Shown here in pieces: positions 8,264-15,069 of a stretch of 23,471 nucleotides of DNA; within the stretch, counting starts at the first letter, position 1, and each line of letters opens with the position of its first letter. The position numbers and the translations under genes were made by a program. The DNA lies in contig NHDL02000002.1 of assembly GCA_002167555.2 (NCBI GenBank), positions 138,340 to 161,810 of the forward strand, read 5' to 3'. Source of the DNA: Deltaproteobacteria bacterium TMED58. GTDB taxonomy: Bacteria > Desulfobacterota_D > UBA1144. Below the pieces are notes generated by a model. That model made no database searches and was not told the origin of the DNA. It saw only the letters and a program-made list of their open reading frames with translations.

Positions 8264-9499
8264 ATGAGTATTGTCACTATAGTTACATTACTTTTATTTT
8301 TTGTTCCATTAAGCTCTTTTTCATCCGAGCTTAATTCAGGAGATTCCTCCTGGATTTTAACTTCGACAGCTCTAGTTCTTTTTATGACTTTGCCAGGACT
8401 TGCATTGTTCTACGGCGGATTAGTAAGATCTAGAAATGTTTTATCAGTTCTTATGCACTGTATTGCAGTTGCATGTTTAATGTCTATTCTTTGGGTTGTA
8501 GCAGGCTATTCTATAGCTTTTGGGGATGGACTTGATTTAAATAAATACTGGGGTGGTTTCTCAAGATTCTTTCTTTCAGGCGTTGATTCTGAAAGTCTTT
8601 CTGGAACTATTCCTGAAACAGTTTTTACTGGATTTCAAATGACTTTCGCGGTAATAACACCCGCACTTATAATTGGTGCCTTTGTTGAAAGAATTAAGTT
8701 TTCATTCGTACTAATTTTTTCAGCTTTATGGATGCTGCTCTGCTACGCACCGGTAACTCATTGGGTATGGGGCGGTGGTTTCTTAATGGAGCTAGGAACA
8801 GTTGATTTAGCTGGGGGATTAGTCGTCCATGAAACTGCAGGGATTGCGGCCTTGGTTATAGCATGTTTTTTAGGTACCAGAAAAGATACCGGGAAACCTC
8901 CACATAACCCAGGATATGTAATGTTAGGTGCATGTATGTTGTGGGTTGGATGGTTTGGATTTAACGCTGGCTCCCAACTCGCTGCTAATGGTAGCGCCGG
9001 GATGACATTATTGGTAACCCATCTTTCTGCATCTGCTGCATCACTTTCATGGGCAACCTATGAATATTTTAAACATGGAAAAGCTTCTTTGGTAGGTTTA
9101 GTTACTGGTACTATTGCAGGTTTAGCTACAATTACCCCTGCATCGGGCTCTGTAACACCATTAGAGGCAATTTTACTAGGTTCTATTGCAGGAATATTAT
9201 GTCAAGAAATGTGTAGTGTAATTAAAAGTAAATTTAATATTGATGATTCATTAGATGTATTTGCAGTTCATGGTTTTGGTGGAATTTTAGGGACACTTTC
9301 AATAGCTGCATTTGGTCATGCTGGATGGTATGAGCAACTTTACGGAGTATTAACTGTTGGGATATATACATTAGTTATGACAACTATAATCGTTGTTGTG
9401 GTTAAGGCGATAGTTCCACTTCGAGTAGAGTCTGACGATGAAGAAGTTGGTTTAGATCAGTCAGAACATGGGGAAAAAGCTTACGATTTAAGTAGCTAA
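8264..9499 (+). CDS. amt: Ammonium transporter (Amt/AmtB-like), second of two
   Basis: A 411-residue Amt-family channel, closer in its motifs to proteobacterial AmtB than the first copy. It has an N-terminal hydrophobic signal segment (residues 1-20), FYGGLVRSRNVLSVLM at 49-64, and pore histidines H189 (GLVVHETAG) and H336 (DVFAVHGFGGILGT). Their spacing of 147 is close to that in E. coli AmtB (H168 and H318). The tail carries the acidic DDEEVGLDQSEHGEKAY segment typical of PII-regulated transporters. The start is supported by AGGAG at 8253-8257. It has its own sigma-54 promoter and a folded leader. It ends only 5 bp from the stop of the opposing tautomerase gene, with no terminator of its own visible. 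Confidence 0.96.
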   Translation: MSIVTIVTLLLFFVPLSSFSSELNSGDSSWILTSTALVLFMTLPGLALFYGGLVRSRNVLSVLMHCIAVACLMSILWVVAGYSIAFGDGLDLNKYWGGFSRFFLSGVDSESLSGTIPETVFTGFQMTFAVITPALIIGAFVERIKFSFVLIFSALWMLLCYAPVTHWVWGGGFLMELGTVDLAGGLVVHETAGIAALVIACFLGTRKDTGKPPHNPGYVMLGACMLWVGWFGFNAGSQLAANGSAGMTLLVTHLSASAASLSWATYEYFKHGKASLVGLVTGTIAGLATITPASGSVTPLEAILLGSIAGILCQEMCSVIKSKFNIDDSLDVFAVHGFGGILGTLSIAAFGHAGWYEQLYGVLTVGIYTLVMTTIIVVVVKAIVPLRVESDDEEVGLDQSEHGEKAYDLSS

Positions 9500-9504
9500 G
9501 TGTT

Positions 9505-9690
9505 TTATTTTTCCGAAAGCATTTTTCCGCCGACACCCCATTGATTTCTAGGGACCTCATCAATCTGAACGTAGGTTGATGAGGCCGGCTTCCCGGCAAC
9601 TTTCAGCATTGTATTGGTAATATCGGAAACAATCTCTTTTCTTTGCTTCTGAGTTAATTTACCAGCGACTTTAACATTTATATAAGGCAT
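9505..9690 (-). CDS. 4-oxalocrotonate tautomerase family protein
   Basis: A 61-residue small tautomerase. Met1-Pro2 at the N-terminus supplies the catalytic amino-terminal proline after methionine removal, and VQIDEVPRNQWGVGG near residues 41-55 is the signature C-terminal half of the family. Members form hexamers and tautomerise keto-enol acids; the physiological substrate here is unknown. The frame is open upstream to 9813, but the family start is the ATG at 9688-9690. It lies 1 nt after the stop of the zinc-ribbon gene, with no ribosome site of its own, so translation is probably coupled. The coding DNA is locally richer in G+C than its surroundings and holds a 9-bp inverted repeat (9555-9563/9576-9584). 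Confidence 0.88.
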   Translation of the reverse strand: MPYINVKVAGKLTQKQRKEIVSDITNTMLKVAGKPASSTYVQIDEVPRNQWGVGGKMLSEK

Positions 9691-9691
9691 A

Positions 9692-9889
9692 TTAGCATCC
9701 AAATAGAACCATAAACTTCTTACCACAACAGTGACAGACTTTATCAGCTTTGCTCTCTTCGGGATCGTTTTTATCGATCTTCTCATGAACAACTGGAAAT
9801 AACTTTGCTCCACAAGTTGGACACTCTTTATGGTAAGCAGAAATAGGTTCTACAACATTCAAATTTTCAATATTATTTAATTTTTCCAC
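9692..9889 (-). CDS. Small zinc-ribbon protein, unknown function
   Basis: About 65 residues from a GTG at 9887-9889. It has CPTCG and CHCCG cysteine pairs separated by a charged segment and a final Cys (FMVLFGC), which looks like a four-cysteine zinc ribbon. I do not recognise the family. The frame stays open upstream to a GTG at 9962-9964, but that extension reads through a terminator-type hairpin (9906-9961), so the shorter start is more likely; neither has a strong ribosome site. It abuts the tautomerase gene (1-nt gap) and is probably co-expressed with it. The cysteine pattern and coupling support a real gene; the exact start is uncertain. Confidence 0.55.
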   Translation of the reverse strand: MEKLNNIENLNVVEPISAYHKECPTCGAKLFPVVHEKIDKNDPEESKADKVCHCCGKKFMVLFGC

Positions 9890-9905
9890 AATTATATAGT
9901 ACAAT

Positions 9906-9961
9906 AAAAAAAGCCCCTTAAGCAAGGTGCCACCCCGTATATTAAACACCTTGAAGGAGCT
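9906..9961 (-). terminator. Intrinsic terminator/attenuator upstream of the zinc-ribbon gene
   Basis: On the minus strand AGC, CCTT and AAGGTG (9961-9947) pair with CACCTT, AAGG and GCT (9929-9912), about 13 bp with small internal loops. Seven T residues follow (9912-9906). A shorter alternative, CCTT-gctt-AAGG (9927-9916), competes for the same strand. No gene ends just upstream on this strand, so the hairpin lies in the leader of the genes it precedes. Confidence 0.6.
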
Positions 9962-10046
9962 CACCTTTTAATCTAACTAATTTTTATTTTTTGTCACTGA
10001 TTTTTTAATTCTTTTTTAGCATCCAATTATATTGAAAGATTTAGAG

Positions 10047-10052
10047 TATAAT
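10047..10052 (+). promoter_or_regulatory. Perfect -10 hexamer directly before radA
   Basis: TATAAT ends 7 nt before the radA ATG at 10060, placing transcription start at or next to the initiation codon. No -35 element of quality is seen 17 bp upstream and no Shine-Dalgarno precedes the ATG, so radA may be leaderless. Confidence 0.55.
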
Positions 10053-10059
10053 TAAAAAC

Positions 10060-11400
10060 ATGTATATATGTAGCTCTTGTGATAAGGAGTTTGTTAAATG
10101 GCAAGGTCAATGTGAATCATGCGGAGAATGGAATTGTATTGAAGAAATTAAAATCAAGGATAATAAAAAATCAAATACTTTACGATTAGTAAAAGATACC
10201 AAGCCGATAAAATTATCATCAGTCAAAGTTAAGGATAACATAAGGTTTTCAAGTAATTTTTCTGAAATTGATAGAGTTTTGGGTGGTGGATTTGTTCTTG
10301 GATCTTCTATAGTTATAGGTGGCGAACCAGGTATTGGCAAGTCGACATTGGCATTACAATTAGCAAGATTGGCTAAGGATGATTTTAAGTTTATGTATTT
10401 TTCAGGGGAAGAGTCTCAAAAGCAAATTAAATTAAGAGCTAGCCGGATAGGTATTGACTCTGAAAATTTAATGCTATCAGAAGATAACACCTTAGAAATA
10501 ATTAAGTCTCAGATTAGAGAACTAGCCCCTAGTTTTGTAATTATTGATTCTATTCATACTATAAAAAGTAATGAGATTTCCAGCTCAGCTGGATCAATAA
10601 GTCAGGTTACAAATTGCTCTAATGAATTATCTGATTTATCTAGAGAGCTCAATTTTACAATTATACTTGTTGGTCATATAACAAAGGAAGGAGTAATTGC
10701 CGGCCCTAAGGTTTTAGAGCATTTAGTAGATACAATTCTATATTTTGAAAAAATTGATAATGGCAACTTAAGGGTTTTAAGGACATCTAAGAATCGTTTT
10801 GGAGCAACGGACGAGATTGGAGTTTTTAATATGACTGATAAGGGGCTCGAAGAAATAATTGATACTACTAGTTTATTTACTTCTAATCAGGATAAATCTC
10901 CAGCGGGGTCCGTTATATCGTCAACTCATGAAGGAACTCGGCCAATTTTGATTGAAGTGCAGTCACTTGTATCAAAGCCAACCCAGTCTTTTGGTAAAAG
11001 ATATTCAACGGGTATTGATCTTAGTCGAATAAATTTAATAGTCGCTATATTGGAGAAATATTGTGATTTAAAGCTTTCAGATAAGGATATATTTATAAGT
11101 TTGGCTAAGGGCATAAGGGTTAAAGATATCTCTAATGACTTAGCTGTAGCCGTATCAATATATTCTAGTTTTAAGGATATGTCAGTTATGAATAATAGTG
11201 TTTTTATTGGTGAACTAGGTCTTAGCGGGGATGTAAAAAAAATCGATAATATTGAGAAAAGAATAAAAGAGATTTCAAGGCTGGGCTTTAAATATTGTAT
11301 TGTGCCTAAGAATTCTAAGGATGATATTCAAACAAAGTTTAATAAAATAAAAATATTAGAAATAGAGCATATAAAGGAAATTGAAAAGTTTTTTAATTAG
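10060..11400 (+). CDS. radA: DNA repair protein RadA
   Basis: A 446-residue RadA (Sms), the RecA-related helicase that extends and processes recombination intermediates with RecA. Domains in order: four-cysteine zinc finger (C4, C7, C18, C21, ending CGEWN), RecA-like ATPase with Walker A GEPGIGKST at 88-96 and Walker B IIDS near 161-164, the RadA-specific KNRFG motif at 244-248, and a Lon-protease-like C-terminal domain containing GELGLSG at 384-390. The length is normal. The N-terminus is a few residues shorter than usual because the ATG sits almost on the zinc finger. murI follows 14 bp later on the same strand, probably in one transcript. Confidence 0.97.
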   Translation: MYICSSCDKEFVKWQGQCESCGEWNCIEEIKIKDNKKSNTLRLVKDTKPIKLSSVKVKDNIRFSSNFSEIDRVLGGGFVLGSSIVIGGEPGIGKSTLALQLARLAKDDFKFMYFSGEESQKQIKLRASRIGIDSENLMLSEDNTLEIIKSQIRELAPSFVIIDSIHTIKSNEISSSAGSISQVTNCSNELSDLSRELNFTIILVGHITKEGVIAGPKVLEHLVDTILYFEKIDNGNLRVLRTSKNRFGATDEIGVFNMTDKGLEEIIDTTSLFTSNQDKSPAGSVISSTHEGTRPILIEVQSLVSKPTQSFGKRYSTGIDLSRINLIVAILEKYCDLKLSDKDIFISLAKGIRVKDISNDLAVAVSIYSSFKDMSVMNNSVFIGELGLSGDVKKIDNIEKRIKEISRLGFKYCIVPKNSKDDIQTKFNKIKILEIEHIKEIEKFFN

Positions 11401-11414
11401 TAAGGATTTTATAA

Positions 11415-12203
11415 TTGAAGATAGGAATTTTTGATTCAGGAATAGGTGGCCTAACAGTATTTAAAGAAATCTCTAAGGCTCTTCCGTCTTTTGAAATTAT
11501 ATATTTAGGTGATACTGCTAGACTTCCCTATGGAATAAAATCCAAGAGAACAATCGACAGATATTCAATTAATAACGTTAAATTATTAAAGTCTTTAGAT
11601 TGTAAAATTATTGTTATAGCTTGCAATACAGCATCTTCTTATTCGACAAATTTATTAAAGTCTAAATTCAAAATACCAATCTTTGATGTTATTTCTGCAG
11701 GCGTAAAGGCCGCACTTAAGGATAATCCAAAGATTTTAGGAGTCATTGGCACAGATTCAACCATTAACAGTATGGCATACAATAAAATGATTCTGAATAA
11801 TAATTCTAATATTAAGGTTTATACTAAAGCATGTTCAATATTTGTCCCAATCATTGAACAAGGTCTAATTAAAAAGAAGCATTACGATAAGATAATAGAA
11901 GAGAACTTAAAGTTCTTTAAAAATAAAAATTTAAATGGATTAATTTTGGGGTGTACGCATTACCCTATTATTAAGCGAAAGATTAAAGATTATTTAGGAG
12001 ATGATATAAGTCTTATTGACTCATCTTTAGAGGTTTCTGCAACGCTTAAAAAATATTTAGAAATTAATTATCCGAATGAGTTTACAAAAAGGAAAAGTAA
12101 AAGAAGTATTTTGTTGACCGATAAATCAAATTACTTCGATTCAGTTATTAAGAAAATTTTTAATAAATTAGATTTTAATATTAAGTTAATTGATATAAAG
12201 TAA
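11415..12203 (+). CDS. murI: Glutamate racemase
   Basis: A 262-residue glutamate racemase, which makes D-glutamate for peptidoglycan. Visible: FDSGIGGLTV at 6-15, GDTARLPYG at 32-40, and the two catalytic cysteines C70 (IACNTASS) and C180 (GCTHYP). The initiation codon is TTG at 11415, supported by AAGGA at 11402-11406 and by the family N-terminus KIGIFDSGIGG. Its final codons form the left arm of a strong hairpin that ends the transcript. Lies directly downstream of radA. Confidence 0.96.
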   Translation: MKIGIFDSGIGGLTVFKEISKALPSFEIIYLGDTARLPYGIKSKRTIDRYSINNVKLLKSLDCKIIVIACNTASSYSTNLLKSKFKIPIFDVISAGVKAALKDNPKILGVIGTDSTINSMAYNKMILNNNSNIKVYTKACSIFVPIIEQGLIKKKHYDKIIEENLKFFKNKNLNGLILGCTHYPIIKRKIKDYLGDDISLIDSSLEVSATLKKYLEINYPNEFTKRKSKRSILLTDKSNYFDSVIKKIFNKLDFNIKLIDIK

Positions 12204-12229
12204 GGCTAAATTCTTAGCCTTACTTTATA
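12194..12229. terminator. Bidirectional terminator between murI and etfA
   Basis: A 16-bp perfect stem (12194-12209 with 12214-12229) around a 4-nt loop, centred between the convergent murI and etfA genes and overlapping the murI stop codon. TTTTT at 12233-12237 follows on the plus strand; the minus side has no clear T-run. Confidence 0.75.
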
Positions 12230-12235
12230 AAATTT

Positions 12236-13213
12236 TTAAGATAATTTTTTAAATTCTTCTGTAAGTGCAGGAAGAACTTCAAATAAATCACCGCATATTC
12301 CGTAATCGCATTTTTGGAAGATAGGTGCATCTGGGTCTTTATTTATAGCTACAATTACTTTGGATGAACCCATTCCAGCGTAATGTTGAACTGAGCCAGA
12401 AATTCCAACTGCTATATAAAGATTTGGTGCAACTACTTTACCTGTTTGGCCAACTTGCATTTCATATGGAACATATCCTGAGTCTACTGCAGCTCTTGAG
12501 GCACCAGCACCAGCACCTATACTATCAGCTATATTAAAAATTAACTCGAAGTTCTCAGTACTTGCGACTCCCCTTCCTCCAGAAACTATTTTATCTGCCT
12601 CTGTTAGTTCAGGCCTATCTTTAGGAACAAGCTTTGTCTCTAGAACCTTAATATTTTCTTGGGAAGGAACTTGAGCTGTTTCCTGTATAACCTCACCAGC
12701 TCCTGAACTCTCAACCGCTTTAAACGTATTAGGCCTTATTGTTGCAATCATTGGCTTAACATCATGAAAAGTAATACCTGAAATTGATTTCCCAGAATAT
12801 CTATATCTTTTAATTGATAAGGTTGAGGACGAACTTATATCTACATCAACAGCATCAAGAACAAGTCCTCCAGATGTTAATGCAGAGACACGAGGTAAAA
12901 AATCTTGATTTTGTAAAGTATTACCTCCAAGTATTATATCAGGATTATGTTTTTTAATAGCCTCAGAAAGTGCTGAAGCATAAGCGCTAGGATTAAAGTC
13001 ATTTAGAGCAGGATCTTCTACTTTATAAACCTTATCAGCACCATATTTTCCTAAATCACCTTCAATTGCACCCGCGCTTTCTCCAACAAATACGGCAGCA
13101 ACAGTTGCAGAATTTTTTTCTTTAAGTTTTACAGCAGCTGTTAGAACTTCATATGTGACGTTTCTAACTTTTCCATCTGCTGTTGTATCAACTAATACCC
13201 AAATTTCACTCAT
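12236..13213 (-). CDS. etfA: Electron transfer flavoprotein alpha subunit
   Basis: A 325-residue EtfA. With EtfB it forms the soluble flavoprotein that accepts electrons from acyl-CoA and related dehydrogenases and passes them towards the quinone pool. The C-terminal FAD-binding domain is clear: GGRGV, then VPYEMQVGQTGKVVAPNLYI, GISGSVQHYAGM and KDPDAPIFQKCDYGICGD. The N-terminal domain (1 to about 190) is the usual paired alpha/beta fold with LGGNTLQNQDFLPRVSA. The start is supported by AAGGAG just upstream; it lies 10 bp after etfB in the same operon. No dehydrogenase or Etf:quinone oxidoreductase gene is in the window, so the electron donor is not identified. Confidence 0.97.
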   Translation of the reverse strand: MSEIWVLVDTTADGKVRNVTYEVLTAAVKLKEKNSATVAAVFVGESAGAIEGDLGKYGADKVYKVEDPALNDFNPSAYASALSEAIKKHNPDIILGGNTLQNQDFLPRVSALTSGGLVLDAVDVDISSSSTLSIKRYRYSGKSISGITFHDVKPMIATIRPNTFKAVESSGAGEVIQETAQVPSQENIKVLETKLVPKDRPELTEADKIVSGGRGVASTENFELIFNIADSIGAGAGASRAAVDSGYVPYEMQVGQTGKVVAPNLYIAVGISGSVQHYAGMGSSKVIVAINKDPDAPIFQKCDYGICGDLFEVLPALTEEFKKLS

Positions 13214-13223
13214 TTTTCTCTCC

Positions 13224-14060
13224 TTAAATAATCTTTGCTTCTTCTCTTAAAAGTTTTGTTAAATTTTCAGCTGCTGCCTGGACTTCAGCAGACTCAACCA
13301 TATCAGAATTGCCACCCTTCAAGACATTTAGACTTCTGTTGATTACTGGAATATCTATATTATCAATTTTATATCTTGATCCATCGGCTCCTAGATTTTC
13401 TTGTGCAAGACCTAATTCTTCTAGGTTTATTGCATCAACTGTAACTTCTTCTAGTGGCTTCTTCTTAGCTTTCATAATTCCAGGAAGCGAAGCATAACGA
13501 GGCTCGTTTAGTCCCCTTTCAGCTGTTACTAGCGCAGGAAAATTTAATTCAATTATCCTCTGTCCGCCTTCAATTTCAGATTGGACTTTTACAGTTTTAG
13601 CTGCATCATCAACATCAACTTTTGTGGCTATTGTTGCCTGAGGGATATCTAGCTCGGCTGCAACTTGAATTGCAACTTGTCCTGATTCTTCATCAATCCA
13701 TTTCTTGCCAGCCAATATCAAATCAACATCACCCATAGCTTTTATTTTAGAAGCTATTAATTTAGCTGTTGCATAAGAATCAGTTGCACCAAAATTTTCG
13801 TCTTTTATATGTATGGCAGAATCTCCACCCATAGCTAAAGCTGTTCTAATTGTTTCTAGAGCTCTATCAGGCCCTATACCTAGGATCACTACCTCAGCAC
13901 CAGTGCTTTCTTTGATTTTTACGGCTTCTTCAACTGCAAATTCGTCAAAAGGATTTAATATCCACTTTAAACCTGTTTCGTCAATTCCATTTCCTGAAGA
14001 ATTAGCTGCAATTTTAGCCTCTGTATCAGGAGTCTGTCTTACGATAACTACGATCTTCAT
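13224..14060 (-). CDS. etfB: Electron transfer flavoprotein beta subunit
   Basis: A 278-residue EtfB, slightly longer than the usual 250-260. Visible: NPFDEFAVEEAVKIKE near 36-51, GKKWIDEESGQVAIQVAAEL in the AMP-site region, and the partner-recognition loop LNEPRYASLPGIMKAKKKPL near 180-200. It binds AMP structurally and docks the dehydrogenase in related proteins. It is the first gene of the etfBA operon, with GGAGGT (14066-14071) 5 nt before the ATG and a good sigma-70 promoter upstream. The proteins look like the standard non-bifurcating type used with fatty or amino acid oxidation, but that is inference. Confidence 0.97.
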   Translation of the reverse strand: MKIVVIVRQTPDTEAKIAANSSGNGIDETGLKWILNPFDEFAVEEAVKIKESTGAEVVILGIGPDRALETIRTALAMGGDSAIHIKDENFGATDSYATAKLIASKIKAMGDVDLILAGKKWIDEESGQVAIQVAAELDIPQATIATKVDVDDAAKTVKVQSEIEGGQRIIELNFPALVTAERGLNEPRYASLPGIMKAKKKPLEEVTVDAINLEELGLAQENLGADGSRYKIDNIDIPVINRSLNVLKGGNSDMVESAEVQAAAENLTKLLREEAKII

Positions 14061-14092
14061 TTTTTACCTCCAGTTTATAAAAAAACCATAAA

Positions 14093-14121
14093 ATTGTAAA
14101 CTAATATAAGCTTCTTGTCGA
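14093..14121 (-). promoter_or_regulatory. Sigma-70 promoter of etfBA
   Basis: On the minus strand TCGACA (14121-14116; one mismatch to TTGACA), a 17-bp spacer, then TACAAT (14098-14093; one mismatch to TATAAT). Predicted start about 14086, giving a 26-nt leader before the etfB ATG. Confidence 0.7.
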
Positions 14122-14138
14122 GATTTTTAAGCATTGAT

Positions 14139-14744
14139 TTAGTCAATCTTTCTTCTATCTATTAGTGATTTTGCGAGTGTATTTTTATCAATATAGTTAA
14201 CTTCAGATCCTATGGGTACACCTATTGCTATCCTGGTAATCAAGGGGCATAGGTCCTTAATCTTTTCATAGATGAATTGTGCTGTAAATTCTCCATCGCT
14301 TGTTGGGTCTGTAGCCAATATTATCTCTTTGAATTTTTTTTCTTTAACCCTAGTAATTAATTTATCTATTTTTAAATCTTGAGGGCTGATACCTTGAGAA
14401 ATAGAAAGTAGCCCTTGTAAGACATGAAATTGACCCTCATATTCCCCACTATTTTCTATAGATATAACATCAACGGCATTTTCAACTATACAAAGGACTT
14501 CTCCTTCTTTTTCTGAATCTAAGCAACCACATTTTTCATCAAAAATAAAAATATTACAAGTCGGGCAAGTTTTTACTTTCTTCCTTGCTTCGACTAATGA
14601 TTTGGCAATTTCTAAACTTAAGTCGGAAGGTTTCTTCATAAGGTGGAGAGCAAGTCTTGAAGCTGTTGAGTTTCCAATACCGGGAAGCTTTGATAATGAC
14701 TCTATTAGTTTAACAAGTTCTTTTGGTAAATAGTTAGTGCCCAT
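14139..14744 (-). CDS. recR: Recombination mediator RecR
   Basis: A 201-residue RecR, which with RecF/RecO loads RecA on gapped DNA. Order of domains: helix-hairpin-helix LPGIGNSTASRLA at 20-32, a four-cysteine zinc finger (C60, C63, C72, C74), a Toprim domain from about residue 83, and the C-terminal GVPIGSEVNYID segment. Its ATG abuts the ybaB stop with no gap, so translation is coupled. It is the last gene of the tRNA-Ser/SRP RNA/dnaX/ybaB/recR block; 78 bp separate it from etfB, which has its own promoter. Confidence 0.97.
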   Translation of the reverse strand: MGTNYLPKELVKLIESLSKLPGIGNSTASRLALHLMKKPSDLSLEIAKSLVEARKKVKTCPTCNIFIFDEKCGCLDSEKEGEVLCIVENAVDVISIENSGEYEGQFHVLQGLLSISQGISPQDLKIDKLITRVKEKKFKEIILATDPTSDGEFTAQFIYEKIKDLCPLITRIAIGVPIGSEVNYIDKNTLAKSLIDRRKID

Positions 14745-15068
14745 TTAGAGGAACCCTGGTGGAATTCCTAATGATGTCGCAGCACGCGACATTTCACTAT
14801 TTACTTCTTCCTTACCTTTAGCGAGAGCCTCATTTATGGCTACTTGAATTAAATCTTGAAGCATTTCTTTATCACCCGAGGATATTATCTCATCCTCAAT
14901 ATGAATACTTAGTATTTCTCCATTACATTTTGCTGTAACTTTAACCATGCCACCGCCAGCTGTAATTTCTAAGGTCTTATTTCCTGCTTCCTCTTGAAGT
15001 TTATCCATTTGAACCTTCATTTTTTCAGCTTGCTTCATCATACTTTTCATGTTTCCAGGCATTTTCAT
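14745..15068 (-). CDS. ybaB: YbaB/EbfC family nucleoid-associated protein
   Basis: A 107-residue member of the small DNA-binding dimer family found between dnaX and recR across bacteria. Features: N-terminal MKSMMKQAEKMKVQMDKLQEEA coiled helix, the central GGGMVKVTAKCNGE strand region, and a helical tail ending GIPPGFL. Role in DNA organisation is known for relatives; a specific function here is not evident. One base separates it from dnaX and none from recR. Confidence 0.96.
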   Translation of the reverse strand: MKMPGNMKSMMKQAEKMKVQMDKLQEEAGNKTLEITAGGGMVKVTAKCNGEILSIHIEDEIISSGDKEMLQDLIQVAINEALAKGKEEVNSEMSRAATSLGIPPGFL

Positions 15069-15069
15069 T

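Noticed and set aside
9505-9813. Tautomerase extended upstream to 102 residues
   Set aside because: The family needs Pro as residue 2; the ATG at 9690 supplies it, and the extension overlaps the zinc-ribbon frame.
9912-9961. GGGTGGCACC on the minus strand resembling a T-box element
   Set aside because: The downstream sequence cannot pair with it as a T-box terminator would, and there is no room for a specifier stem I; the plain terminator hairpin explains the bases better.
9692-9964. Zinc-ribbon gene extended to a GTG at 9964 (90 residues)
   Set aside because: The added segment reads through the terminator-type hairpin and T-tract and has no family-like features; the start near 9889 is more plausible.
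9692-10027. TTAGCATCCAA occurring at 9692-9702 and again at 10017-10027
   Set aside because: Flanks do not match and the second copy is in no open frame; an 11-base match in AT-rich DNA is probably chance.
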